Below are positions 24,601 through 32,400 of a stretch of 64,000 nt of DNA, piece after piece. The stretch's first letter is position 1, and each line of letters opens with the position of its first letter. The notes beneath the pieces were generated by a model that saw only the letters and a list, made by a program, of their open reading frames with translations, ran no database searches and had not been told where the DNA came from. This DNA comes from Aurelia coerulea (lineage: Eukaryota > Cnidaria > Scyphozoa > Semaeostomeae > Ulmaridae): contig CM076957.1 of the NCBI GenBank assembly GCA_039566865.1, positions 14,207,896 through 14,271,895 on the forward strand, given 5' to 3'. The translations under genes were made by a program, and so were the position numbers.

Positions 24601-26935
24601 TTTTGTACTGGGGGGCGTTTTTCGCCCCCCCCCTCTTTTTCCCCAAAACTACAAAAGATATAACAATAAGACTTACCCCTATTGTTCTTTAGACAATTGG
24701 CTATTCAAATATAACAATGATAACTGATAAGTCACGTGATTCGTTGCTAGGCAACCGAGAAACTGACGAAAATTTGCCAATTCTTACCTTCTTAACCAGA
24801 AAAATTATATTTAATCAACCACTCAACCGATTTTCTCCAAATTTTTTCAAATAGTAGCAAACATGTCACAGTTTAAAAATACATACTTTTGAAATTTTTC
24901 TAGTTTCTATTTTTAGCACAATTAGCCTTAAATTAGCCCTTTGTTGCATGCATTTACTTTCATCGCAGGTTTTTGCCAGTCCTATCGTTTTATCTGATAA
25001 ATAAAGACTCAAATGAATCAAATTAATAAGATGAAGCAAATTAGACTAAAAAATTTATATTTTACCCTTATTTATTAGGTAAATGACGTCATAAATGTGA
25101 ATGACGTCATAGATATCAAATTTGCTGACATCGGCAAATATGTAAAAATTATATATCAAATGAAAGTACTCATCAAATGCAATCGAATGGTGCATGTTTG
25201 AGATCGATCAGGCAAACGACACGAAAACTACAGATATTTTAAGCTCTTTTTTGTTGACTACTCTCCAAATATGGTATTACTGTGGTCACATGATCTCTTG
25301 TCGTTTTAGCGTAATGCAGCAAAATCTGGTAAGGGGGGGGGGCGAAAAACGCCCCCCAGTACAAATAGGGTTAAAGAATGTACCACAAGTTCTTGATAAT
25401 TTCTTGGAAAGCTCACAAAAATGATACTTCAAACTTAAATCTTTGTCCAAAAGGAGACCACGAAATTTGACATATTTAGCCTGTAGTGCTTGTTGGGAAG
25501 ATGACGGTTTGTCCATGGAAACGTGGTCATGCACCTGTCAGACTTTCAACCCAAAACGCTACTGCGCAAGAGCATTAACCTACTGCATGGGGGAACACAT
25601 ACGTTTCCTCGCACACACTGTATCTTGTCTCCCCCAAAAAGTGCCATACCCTGCACACCTAACTTTTGGAAAAGGAACAACAACAATGTGGCTTAGAAAT
25701 GACAATTAGGCCAATGTATAATTGTAGGGATTTCTTTCATTATTACAATCTTTGTAAATATACAGGGTGTCCCAGAAACATTGTGCCCCTTTTGCCTGAA
25801 TATTGCAACAAAATGGCAAAAGATTCTCGCCAAACTTTTATAATGATGTTACCTCTTCAGATTTTCCAATAACATTTGCTGCCATCCCTGTTGAAATCCG
25901 TCAAAAAATGATGGAGCTTATGACCTTCAGAAGACCAAGTTTGCCAGATGACTGAAACCAGCAGTCAGCAATTTTGTCTTACATTTCAATGGATTTTTAT
26001 GGGGGGTGGTATTCCAATTCTTCGAAATACAGGTATATTTTAGAAGAAACTAAGAATTTGGGCCAGTACTGAAAGTTTCAGTTTCAATTTTGTGCCAGCC
26101 CTCCTAGGGGACCATCATTATGTCAACATTATGTCATGAAAACCTAAAACGCAGACTAGCAAATGGCGCGGACAATTCCGCGATGTCCGCGTTTTAGACC
26201 AGTTTAGACCTAGTCTATATCTGATGAGCACAATCATGCAAAAGTCTGGTGAGAATCTTTTGACGTTTTGTCGCAATCTTCAGGCAAACGGGGCACAATT
26301 TTTTGGAACACCTGTATTTTTTATTGTTTTGATTTTATTTTTGTTATCTATGAATTGTAATAAGTAGCTTCTTTTTGGCATCTGTATATTTGGTTACATT
26401 AAATACAATAGATAGATAGAGCAGGTCCACATCTGCAGTATTTGCAGCCACAACACAGATAAAAATAATCTGCTTTAACGAAAATATATGAATTATGTCT
26501 ATGATATGACAGATATGCATGCATTAAGTTTGAGTCTGCACGCAGGCTAACTGTAGGCCTATTTACTTCTAGGCCTCGATTACCGCTAGCTAAGTAAGTG
26601 CAATGAATGGACCTGTGTGATGAAGTAAGGCACCTAGGCCTACTTACCGGAAGAACTCCAATTTGAATCCAGAAACAAGTGGCATAAAGAAAGACATTGA
26701 AATGAGTGATAAAAAGTACTCTCGTCCTTGTCGAGTACCATCGTTCCTTGGCCATAATATCTTTGTCGCTTTGGGGTAAAAGGCCAGTGCTCTCTTCTCT
26801 AGATACAAAATCTTCTTCTTCTTGTTTCGGCGCCTCCGTCAAATGATCTGTGTTTGCTCTACTTTTCAATGAATGAATGCATTCTTCAGAACTTTCATTT
26901 GAATCTTGCACAGGCGACTTGTGCATTCTCCTCAT
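3593..26935 (-). CDS. SLC22A18-like major facilitator transporter, 6 exons, C terminus not found
   Basis: The exons, in order on the minus strand, are 26935-26648, 21586-21343, 20455-20417, 14510-14289, 5979-5765 and 3694-3593. Their phases are 0-0, 0-1, 1-1, 1-1, 1-0 and 0-0, and they join into 370 codons without a stop. Every donor is GTAAGT. The protein has an acidic hydrophilic N terminus of about 70 residues, then MFS helices. Diagnostic stretches include FGYLQTTFAVVQLCGGPFYG followed by GRFGD (the MFS loop 2-3 motif), QMVITDAS, LGKLGISYGLGMIVGPFLGG and FSIVAMDYFKLD. As recalled, these align through their length with human SLC22A18, an orphan organic-cation-type transporter of about 424 residues. 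Roughly 80-110 C-terminal residues are missing and probably lie left of the window. The start ATG at 26935 has an in-frame upstream stop. The gene is head-to-head with the FNIP gene. Confidence 0.88.
4339..4530 (-). mobile_element. tRNA-derived SINE, intact copy
   Basis: On the minus strand it opens with aaggtgttgtggcgcagtgg (A-box-like) and carries gtgggttcgatacccgg (B-box-like), followed by a body ending in cgcaacttcaccttcac. A second copy at 53911-53997 plus about 55469-55575 has the same head and body but is split by a LINE. It is not a functional tRNA: the 3' half of an acceptor stem does not follow the T arm. Confidence 0.85.
5172..5214 (+). other. Hammerhead-like core (Penelope-end type)
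   Basis: ctgatgatgg is followed 20 bases later by ccgaaacgtt, the order CUGANGA then GAAA of a hammerhead core. Similar cores occur at the ends of the Penelope-like element at 39994-42720. A cleavable NUH after helix III is not evident, so catalysis is not claimed. Confidence 0.4.
5765..5979 (-). CDS. SLC22A18-like exon 5
   Basis: Starts after ttcttgcag. Encodes DKPKEDASVFNLKRILRILG, then helices around YLLAIKCICGVPFGIFQSMF and SIVAMDYFKLDPKENGFVLS, ending GILGI, residues 265-336. PTGLF and MFSIISMDFFQL are the corresponding human stretches as recalled. Donor is GTAAGT, phase 0. Confidence 0.9.
6319..6348 (-). other. Hammerhead-like core
   Basis: On the minus strand ctgatgataaag is followed by tttcgaaacatc. 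It has the same core order as the Penelope-element ends. It lies just upstream of a LINE fragment and may be a decayed Penelope terminus. Confidence 0.35.
6400..7670 (+). pseudogene. LINE reverse-transcriptase C-terminal fragment
   Basis: Reads LFADDTSICTVVHDP (the catalytic [YF]ADD), then KHLGVILDSKLSF, YVRPHLDYGD and, after a frame break, LNLRRWSRRLVLFYKIINSL and a C-terminal DDTEHFLLLCS. These are the RT palm/thumb and C-terminal signatures of jockey/CR1-like LINEs. The frame is broken by an 85-bp tandem duplication (6981-7065 and 7066-7150) and further indels. It lies in the intron between exons 4 and 5 of the transporter gene. Confidence 0.9.
6981..7150 (+). repeat. 85-bp tandem duplication inside LINE fragment
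   Basis: The segment starting aactggggcttggaaggg repeats after exactly 85 bases with one visible substitution. Because 85 is not a multiple of 3 it shifts the LINE frame. Confidence 0.9.
7918..8345. mobile_element. Possible TIR element (cactgtgtccat ends)
   Basis: aaagcactgtgtccatat near 7925 is mirrored by atggacacagtgcctttaaa near 8320. The roughly 430-bp interior includes a C-tract at 8290. No clear target duplication was found, so the limits are approximate. Confidence 0.45.
9230..9715 (+). pseudogene. LINE reverse-transcriptase fragment
   Basis: An open frame from 9261 to 9713 (150 codons) encodes DLRKAFDLVNHELLLEKL, GVPQGSILGPLLF and MYADDSTVSI, which are RT motifs A, B and C in order. 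It lacks the N-terminal endonuclease and the thumb and C-terminal regions. It differs from the LINE family at 15745-18700. Confidence 0.92.
9761..10541. mobile_element. Fold-back element with inverted arms of about 160 bp
   Basis: The left arm begins gctaacttgaagataaatac; the right arm ends gtatctatcttcaagttagc. The mirrored similarity extends through gttttggccta / taggccaaaac to cctcagtc. The arms flank about 450 bp of AT-rich sequence with no ORF. A motif tctgcgcgcaggctaac sits at the left boundary. Confidence 0.75.
11046..11291 (+). mobile_element. 246-bp MITE, copy 1
   Basis: Terminal inverted repeats acaatcctggccaaaa and ttttggccaagattgt bound the element. It is flanked by ct on both sides. 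It has the same length as, and near-identity to, the copy at 12576-12821. Confidence 0.85.
12576..12821 (+). mobile_element. 246-bp MITE, copy 2
   Basis: Same ends and length as 11046-11291, with only a few substitutions. It is flanked by ag on both sides. Both copies breaking at the same bases with matching 2-bp flanks supports real mobile ends rather than a segmental duplication. Confidence 0.85.
13036..13440 (+). pseudogene. LINE C-terminal fragment with (ATT)n tail
   Basis: 13036-13233 encodes LRLPKIRTEAARKSFKFQGP, then YNEIPIDIRNLTSIVLFKHQ and a stop, a C-terminal signature shared by jockey/CR1-like LINE proteins. A short (ATT)n run at 13421-13439 probably marks the 3' tail. Everything upstream of the last 65 codons is missing. 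Confidence 0.75.
14289..14510 (-). CDS. SLC22A18-like exon 4
   Basis: Starts after a cttcag acceptor. Encodes RADALGKLGISYGLGMIVG, a Gly-rich helix PFLGGLITSASS, then AVGSLISAALVLLFIPSNTK and a hydrophilic loop ending REDD, residues 190-264. The basic/hydrophilic stretch is the central cytoplasmic loop between the two MFS halves. Donor is GTAAGT, phase 1. Confidence 0.9.
14578..15032. mobile_element. Possible MITE (ttcacatggaacgc ends)
   Basis: cctttcacatggaaacgcaa at the left is mirrored by gcgttcccatgtgaacgggg at the right. No clear target duplication was seen. The 160-codon open frame inside has no recognisable features and is probably chance. Confidence 0.5.
15690..15744 (+). pseudogene. 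Short LINE RT scrap
   Basis: Encodes FVGFREGYGTQHALL, resembling GGFRQGYNTQHVLL in the neighbouring LINE. It is probably a separate decayed insertion or rearranged piece next to LINE A. Confidence 0.5.
15745..17356 (+). mobile_element. LINE A, 5'-truncated, with nearly intact reverse transcriptase
   Basis: The frame opens around 15745 (IPARILKSNADLF) and runs to a stop at 17223-17225, about 490 codons. RT motifs are [39 protein letters not shown] and NYADDTTIF. The thumb has [11 protein letters not shown]. It ends in CICRLCKVF then LGFL, a CxCxxC C terminus shared with LINEs B and C. The 3' UTR has a stem (GTTGGC/GCCAAC, 17267-17320) and an (AAT)n tail at 17336-17356. The endonuclease domain is missing. 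LINE B begins immediately after the tail. Confidence 0.93.
15894..17225 (+). CDS. LINE A reverse transcriptase, open frame from first ATG
   Basis: 443 codons from the first in-frame ATG. The true element frame begins further upstream (about 15745), so this ATG is only the first methionine of a 5'-truncated copy. The catalytic FADD-type box is YADD and all core RT motifs are present, but without the endonuclease the copy cannot be autonomous. Confidence 0.85.
   Translation: MSKKNYRPISLLPTITKIFERLMHRQLSEFTARFFSPLLGGFRQGYNTQHVLLNFLQYCKNSIDNKGLAGAVFMDLSKAFDCVNHELLIAKLSAYGLDLDALQLIRSYLSKRQQRVKINSYFSDWKEIKVGVPQGSVLGPLLFNIFINDIFFFAYHTKICNYADDTTIFACHADLDTTVRQLEADSSVIVKWFSDNFLKLNNDKCHLMIFGDKSTETTVTIGNSRIKESDYEKLLGVTFDKKLSFKKHVEDLYKKANQKLHALARLSNYIDPIKSEILMNSFIRAQFNYCPLVWMFNDRSTNSKLNRIHERALRLVCRDSISELEKLKKKYVTIHQHNLQLLMLEIFKTRNNLNPTFMKNIFTERNIHYSLRSENHLQLPNIKTTTYGIENIQYRGHLLWSSLPKEIKDSNTLFEFKRKIKLWHGNTCICRLCKVFIKDLGFL
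17331..18248 (+). pseudogene. LINE B reverse transcriptase, upstream part of broken frame
   Basis: 305 codons, with the first residues translated from LINE A's (AAT)n tail. The frame stops at 18246-18248 because of the one-base deletion. The downstream part is in another frame (18241-18543). Confidence 0.85.
17357..18700 (+). mobile_element. LINE B, 5'-truncated, one frameshift
   Basis: Starts in the RT domain (RLVEACKKTMDNGGVAGAVL) directly after LINE A's (AAT)n tail. Motifs [27 protein letters not shown] and [10 protein letters not shown] are intact. A single-base deletion near 18243 moves the frame; the C terminus continues as KTKFDLNPPFMKDIFTERN and ends CNCRLCKIYIPKVGFLTG. The 3' UTR stem AGTAGGC/GCCTACT is at 18616-18667, followed by an A/AAT-rich tail near 18690. 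Confidence 0.92.
18241..18543 (+). pseudogene. LINE B C-terminal part, shifted frame
   Basis: About 100 codons encoding MKDIFTERNISYNLRRGN, SFGIESITYLG and the CNCRLC C terminus. It is homologous to the last 100 codons of LINEs A and C. Confidence 0.85.
18701..20416. other. Intron sequence without recognised gene
   Basis: AT-rich transporter intron. A patch from about 19550 to 19870 repeats phrases such as accctaaaatttac and ends in a C-tract (19870-19888), suggesting a decayed simple repeat or MITE. No coding exon was recognised. Confidence 0.5.
20417..20455 (-). CDS. SLC22A18-like exon 3 (39 nt)
   Basis: A short exon, too small for an ORF scan, between tttgttcag and GTAAGT. Joined with its neighbours it encodes GSQMVITDASDHAS, matching the QMVITDLS segment recalled for human SLC22A18. 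Phases 1 in and 1 out fit both neighbours exactly. Confidence 0.85.
21193..21448 (-). repeat. 128-bp tandem duplication covering the 3' part of exon 2 and its splice donor
   Basis: taatagcaattgcaacactt starts at 21193 and again at 21321, with one visible difference between the copies, and taatagcaat occurs a third time at 21449. Each copy contains the end of exon 2 (SRIPSIGMHSMQ) and a GTAAGT donor. The extra copy lies downstream in transcription and lacks an acceptor. Since 128 is not a multiple of 3, using the distal donor would introduce a frameshift and stop. Confidence 0.93.
21343..21586 (-). CDS. SLC22A18-like exon 2
   Basis: Starts after a ttccttgcag acceptor with YLTKRLGVNPVVFGYLQTTF and ends in GMHSMQ plus one base, residues 97-178. 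It covers the MFS motif GRFGD and helices 2-3. Donor GTAAGT is at 21342-21337. The 3' half of this exon and its donor are tandemly duplicated just downstream (21193-21320). Confidence 0.9.
21786..21980 (+). mobile_element. Partial copy of the ccccagtaacgacccc TIR element
   Basis: Shares cttgtatgattttcgacggg, ggcggggcatcgtttcagcg and the terminus ggggtcgttactggggg with the fuller copy at 27680-28200. The left terminus is missing. Confidence 0.75.
21997..24150. mobile_element. 2.15-kb TIR element, non-autonomous
   Basis: Left end ccgggtgtctcagaaaaagt and right end actttttttagacacccgg are inverted copies. Imperfect similarity continues inward past gaaaagggcctagcca-type sequence for over 200 bp. 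The ends resemble gggtgtcccagaaa ends of Tc1/mariner-like elements. No transposase was recognised. A second, partial copy lies in inverse orientation at 35935-36840. The outer base pair is followed by ta on the left and cata on the right, so the target duplication is unclear. Confidence 0.75.
23568..23730. repeat. Near-perfect palindrome, 76-bp arms, 11-bp loop
   Basis: The arm tttctcagtcataaattttt ... gaaatgttcta is mirrored without visible mismatch after the loop ttttaaaaatt. It lies inside the 2.15-kb TIR element near its right end. Confidence 0.9.
24408..24555 (+). repeat. About 74-bp diverged tandem duplication
   Basis: ctctgacttttttagtggag and ctccgacttttttagtagag start two similar units, both ending in gttgagaaa then tcggaga-like sequence. 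Confidence 0.7.
24571..25370. mobile_element. piggyBac-like non-autonomous element
   Basis: TTAA directly flanks both ends (24567-24570 and 25371-25374). The inverted ends read ccctatttgtactgg and ccagtacaaataggg; a G/C-rich ggggggcgtttttcgccccc palindrome follows near each end. TTAA duplication plus ends starting CCC is the piggyBac pattern. No transposase is present, and the left end carries a short internal duplication of tttgtactggg. Confidence 0.85.
25763..26314. mobile_element. Tc1/mariner-like MITE
   Basis: TA flanks each end. Inverted ends are cagggtgtcccagaaacatt and attttttggaacacctg, followed by mirrored gtgcccc / ggggcac and tgcctgaa / ttcaggca. It is 552 bp with no transposase. 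Confidence 0.8.
26648..26935 (-). CDS. SLC22A18-like exon 1 (start codon, N-terminal tail, first helix)
   Basis: Encodes residues 1-96: MRRMHKSP, a Ser/Glu-rich hydrophilic tail, then FITHFNVFLYATCFWIQIGV as the first membrane segment, ending in LP. A donor GTAAGT follows at 26647-26642, phase 0. A second ATG lies three codons in, and translation could begin at either. The open frame continues past the donor, but that extension has no family resemblance. Confidence 0.85.
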
Positions 26936-27194
26936 GATTTGATCTGTTTCATTTACTTTTAGCTGCTCTGGCTATTATCAGCTTCAGCGTGTAACGCTTC
27001 ACAATTCACTTCACAAAATCAACTTGATACAGTTGATACAGTTATATCATTTTGTTCATCGGCCAGGCCACATATGCAAATAAATATGTTCTTTATTTCC
27101 TCCTTGGTGCTACTTCGCAGAGGTTTCCGCAGAACGGTATGGTCGAAATTGTTGTCTCGTAGTCTCGTCGTCGTCCGCCCTCTAACCTAGTACA

Positions 27195-27394
27195 CAGGGG
27201 TGGCGCCAGGGGAGGGCTAGGGGGAGCTACAGCCCCCCCGTTGGAAGCATCTAGCCCCCCATCGGAGGAAATTTTGGGTTATTGTCGGAGGAAATTTGGT
27301 AAAATAACGTACGAAAACTGCATTTTCTAGACATTTTAGCCCCCCTGTCGGAAGTTCCAGCCCCCCTGTCGGAAGATTTCTGGCGCCACCCCTG
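27195..27394. mobile_element. hAT-type MITE with exact 8-bp target duplication
   Basis: CTAGTACA occurs immediately on both sides (27187-27194 and 27395-27402). Ends are caggggtggcgccag and ctggcgccacccctg. It is 200 bp with no coding capacity. The 8-bp duplication and CAG-start ends are the hAT pattern. Confidence 0.92.
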
Positions 27395-27679
27395 CTAGTA
27401 CAAGTACAGTGTAGTTCGTAGTTCAGCAAAAAAGCTCCATTTCTTTGATTGGCTGACAGCCAGATACACCCTAGGAATTTCACACCTTCAAGGCTAATGC
27501 CGTTGGAGAATATGTTGTCACAAAACGCCCCCTTTTGGCCGGTTTTTACCCCTTCCCTCTAAAATGCCCGGTGTAAAATCTGTTACAAAATTTTGAAAAT
27601 AAAATATATTTTCTCGCACGCACCATGCACGCACGTTTCGCGAAGATATTCCAAAGGCCTTTAATTTGCAACCACACAA

Positions 27680-28200
27680 CCCCCAGTAACGACCCCGCCG
27701 GACATTAAAATTTCAGCGGGGAAAATTTTGAAATTATAAATTTTCGACGGGGATTACAACTATCATGAAGGGGAAAGGAAAAATTTCGGCAATCTTCTAT
27801 GGAACTTGCATAATTTTCGACGGGGAAACAAAAATTTCAGCGGGGACAGGGCGGGGAAAATTCTCAAACTCAAAAATAGCAGGGAAACAAATTGTCTTGG
27901 CGGGGCATCGATCGTTTCAGTGGCAGGGATGGCGCCAGTGGGGGTGCTAGGGGGGCAGGAGCCCCCCCCCCCAAAATTTCACTCAGCCCCCCATCGGCAC
28001 TTAAATTTTCGACAATTTCTACGCACTGTCGGCAATTTCATGACCTAAACCTCCAGATTTCTTTGCTGCGTTGTCATCTCAGTGAACTTGAATTGAACTC
28101 GTTCAGAAAAAATTTCTCACTGTCGGCACTCTGGCAGTATTTGCCCCCCTAGCATTTCTTCCCTGGCGCCATCTCTGTTCAGTGGGGTCGTTACTGGGGG
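27680..28200. mobile_element. TIR element interrupted by a hAT MITE
   Basis: cccccagtaacgacccc at 27680-27696 is perfectly mirrored by ggggtcgttactggggg at 28184-28200. The interior has repeated cgggg/gcgggg phrases. A hAT MITE sits inside at 27924-28177. A partial copy at 21786-21980 shows the uninterrupted join gtttcagcggggtcg. Confidence 0.88.
27924..28177. mobile_element. hAT-type MITE nested in another element
   Basis: TTCAGTGG flanks it exactly on both sides (27916-27923 and 28178-28185). Ends cagggatggcgccag and ctggcgccatctctg match the family at 27195-27394. It is 254 bp with a C-tract at 27961. Confidence 0.93.
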
Positions 28201-29387
28201 ATGTAACCACTCCGCAAGAGTGTGCAAAATTTACTAAATTCTCAAATCAAACTCTGTTTTATACTGCATAGAAGAAACCATGCCGCATGCACGAGTATCA
28301 AGCAATGAGCACGTAGATAATAAAACACATGACCAACCTCTCGTCCCCAGGGCCTTACATGACATCTCTAGTTAAAACCTATGCACTGTGATCCAGTAGG
28401 CCCTTTTTATCGAATTTAAGGCTGAAAATGAAATCATATAAATATATCATGATGAAAATAATGGGGGCTCAAAATAGCAAAAAAAAAGTAGTGGCCACCT
28501 TCAAAATAAAATAACTTTTTTCCCTGCACGATCCTGAGTGATTGCTTTGGCAGACTATCTGCTGAAATGTGCAGCTGTAATGAAATCTAGGTTTGGTAGA
28601 CATATTCGTCCTTAATTTTTTTATTTTGTACTTTTAATCTCAAATTACGCATTTTTGGTGTCCATTTCAGGAAAATAAGCGCATTTAGGAAAAACATCAC
28701 AAAAATAAACATTTGGGATCCAGTTGAAGCAGCGAGCAACTCCCTTGCAAGGTGAGAAGTAGTTCTATCAATTAAAACAAACAGAGCTAAAATCGGCTAA
28801 CCCTGGGCAGATATATTAGTAAATGAATTTGTTGTTGTAATGAGCATTCTGCAGAAATCTACCAAAAATTACATGAAAAGTAAACAATGTAAATTTCATC
28901 CATCTTTGGAAACGAATATCTCCGGACTCAGAAGTCATAAAAGTCTACTTATTGCTTTGTTTTGATCCTTAACATATCCTCTTTAAGATCATATACCGGT
29001 ATCATTACAACGGTTTTGATTAAATTTAATCTTTGCGATATTTTGCATTTTCTTCCTTTATTTTTGCATTCTGGATCACTGTGCCCCCCCCCCCCCCAAT
29101 ATGAATGTCGTTCTGAGTTGCACAACGTTTTTCGTTGATTTCCCTGTGGTAAAATATCACATTTTCATTTCCGCGTTTGGAATCAAATAGATAGATAAAT
29201 CAATAACCTATTCAGCCTGGTAGTCCTGTGGTTGTATGAATCACATCAAGCAAGTCACATGATTTGTTGGCTCACTATCAGTCAGGCGACCTCTGCACTG
29301 TAAAATGTTTTTTGGTCACATGAAACCAACTTAGAATCCTGCTTGCGGATCGAAGCAAAGCCAAGCCGACGAATATCATGATTCAAA

Positions 29388-29449
29388 ATGTTCTCTAGGA
29401 TCTTTCATCTTCCTAAGAAAGAAGAGAAGAAAGAGCAGCCTTGTGAATG
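29388..29449 (+). CDS. FNIP exon 1 (start codon)
   Basis: Encodes [20 protein letters not shown] plus two bases of a Trp codon, before donor GTGAGT. The frame has a TGA four codons upstream of the ATG. The short basic leader and the Trp spanning the splice resemble the N terminus of vertebrate FNIPs (LFxKLF...SW). It is too short for an ORF scan. Confidence 0.75.
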
Positions 29450-32400
29450 GTGAGTAGACAGCTGTTGCAACTTGGGCTGCACTTAGGCCCATTTTGTCTG
29501 GCCAACTACTAGTGGGTACATACGGCATACACTACTCACTGCACTCAACGACACTTTAAGTTCAGTTCTTTTGGAATTCCCTTTCGCACAGATGCCCCAG
29601 AAGATACACAGCTACCATATGTGACTTCTTTACAAGAGACCCTTAAGAACGCTAAAAAAACAGGAAGGATTGAAAGGAGGTGCAATCAGCAGAGAAGATA
29701 TTTGACATTTAGGTTAGATAGGTGTTTGCAATCCAGGGAGGGTAACCTACTCCTAATAACTCAGATGTTTACGTTTGGTCCCGTTAGCAGACCAAGGTTT
29801 GGGACAAATGCACTTTGGCTGACACAGTTTTCAACGAAAACAGAGGTTGAATTGAATGGTATTGTTAGAAATAACAGCTGATTGGCTTTCTAAACAATAG
29901 AATCCTATCATCTGATTGGATAATGCAAGATTCAACAGGAATTTGACTAATTCGCATTTACTGCAGAACATCAACATGACTTGAATATCGCCTAAAACTC
30001 AACTGCAGCATCAGGAACCAGGAATAAATGAGTTCGCTTCTTTCAAAAATTTTTGGGGGCTGCAGCCCCCAAGCCCCTGATAGTTCAGTAGGCATACTTT
30101 AATCTTAGTACTGATTCATTTTTCTTCCAAAATCGGTATACAATTCATTCACGGAGAAATATTAAAAGTGTGTCCACTAAGATGCAAACTAGCCCAAGGT
30201 TTCTGCAGGTTTTGGCAGCTTGCAACAGCTTACATACATCTATCTAAGAACCAGACAAACATATGATCTGTGAAAATTAACTTAAAATCATGCACATATG
30301 TATAACTTTGGATTATATTTTTACAGGCACGTGAATTTGGACGACTTTCAAGCTGCTCCAAGGTAAGAAATGTTTAAAATGTCATCAAAGAGTTCTTCCA
30401 CCTTCACTCACACCCACAACTCTTTTGCTGTGTTTTAGTCACCAGTGTCATGTTTTATTTTAAATGTGCCTTGGCACAAATGCATTTATGAGAGCCACAG
30501 TTTTGTGCTTGCTTGAATTTTGTAACATAGATTTTTACAGGTGCAGATGATGCTGAAATTTAGATCAAGGTTTTCATTCTTCCTGTTTTAAACCATGTTA
30601 AAGAGTCAGCATTTTGCCAGGCCTTTTCGTTTTACGCGGGCGATCGCCCTCGCCAGCGCCCTCGCAAAATGTTTTACGTGGGCTATTTACTGCCCTCGCA
30701 AAAACGTATTTCGCCCGAAGCTCCAACAGGATTTCGTTTACAAAAGACTTTTGGAATGACGCCGTCTTGATTTAAACTTGTTCCTACAGTCATCACTCGG
30801 TGCTCATACTATTTTACAGAATATAGCTCTTCGACTTCTGTACAAAAGAAACCCGTTGTGAAGGCTAACCACTAGTGCAGCAAATGAGGTGAAGAGAACC
30901 CAAACGAACTCTAAAATGTCAATGTTTCTCGATTTGTCTTTAGCTAAATGATTTTAACAAGAAACTTGAAAGAACTGCAAAATGAAGAACAAAATCAGTG
31001 GTCCTTAAAAATTTCTTTGCAGTATTTGCCATATATATGTACCAACCCTCTTCTTCATCGTCATCGAGGTTCCCAGTTTAACTAAATCTTTCTTTAAGAT
31101 CAGGGTTTGTCAAAAAAATGAATAGTACTCACAGTTATCTTAACTTTCTTACAAAATCGTTCTCCAGTTTAACATTCTGCAGCCCTTCTCTGCTCCGTAG
31201 ATCAGGCCTGCTACAAGTTTGAGTAAAGTTTTCTGACGAAATTTTAATGGAGACTTGGTTGTTTTGTTTCAAGGGCTTACATCCACTACTCTAATCGCCT
31301 TCTCTGATCTGTTAATGACTTTTGTGAAATCTATATTTATCTCAACTGGGGCAACTCAATCAAGGGAACAACAGGAAAGTGGCTGGCTTAACTGCTGTGA
31401 CCTTTTGCTAACGTAGGAAAAATAATGGAGCAACAAGAAGAACATTGCAAACAAATGGAATAAAATCTTCTTGTAACTTTGCATTAAAAAATGTGTAGTC
31501 TGTTCGAGTGGACTCTTTTCTCTCTGGTAAAGTGAACATAACGGAAACAGTCCAAGTTGCAAGAACAAGACCTTGGAAGCTTTCATTGCTTGTCAGCAAA
31601 AAACAAGTAAAAACACGAGACTATTTTAAGGGGGCGATCGCCCTCCTAAGCTTAACTACAAGGGCGATAGGGTGCCCTTGTGGAAATTTCTTTACGAAAA
31701 GGCCTGATTTTGCTTTAGAGGGAGGTAAATGCTTTGTTCTCTTGCTTTGTTGAGCAAACAAGGACAAGTCCGGGGCTTCTACAATTAATGTCAAAAAGTA
31801 ACCTTAACCAACTGCCAAACATCACTTGTGACTTCTTTTGATGTTTTGAGATGTTTTTCTCTTTGGCGTCGCCATTTTGTAAAACGCCATAAAATAGCTA
31901 GCCTCAGTTTGGAGGCTCGATTGTGATGTTTGAAATTACTATGAGAGTTCCATAAGAAAACAGCCTCGTTCAGGTCTATGGCAAAATGGGTGAAATTACG
32001 TCATGAATAATGACGTCATTTTGCTCATTTCACATATATTGAAATGTGCAATATCGCAGAAGACAGAGAAGGTTGGAAAAAAGTACGACACACCATTCAC
32101 AACATTGTGATCTTTCATTTTAGGAACAATTATTTCAACCCCGGACTTGTCCTTTAAAGAAGATTGGATTTTTGAAAACCTGGTTCAAAAAATGTCAAAG
32201 AAACATTAAAGCCTGGTTTTCACTGGAGTCATAAGAATCATAAGAATCATAAGGAACATAAGAAACATAATTTTCAGATGACGCTTATGATCCAGTGAAA
32301 ACACCAAGAATCCTAATTGTAAAATCATTATCATTTGACTTTATCTTAAAACGTGCAACATAAGGATCGTAAAGATCAAAAACTTTTTCATCTTTACGAT

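Larger units (their letters stand above)
26936..29387. promoter_or_regulatory. Divergent intergenic region between SLC22A18-like and FNIP genes
   Basis: This 2.45-kb interval separates the two start codons, which point away from each other, so it should hold both promoters and 5' UTRs. It also carries two related hAT-type MITEs and a TIR element. I could not identify transcription start sites or specific operators; 5' non-coding exons are possible. Confidence 0.6.

Noticed and set aside
29621..29881. 86-codon + strand frame after FNIP exon 1
   Set aside because: Not needed for the phase-consistent exon chain and not similar to any FNIP segment I know.
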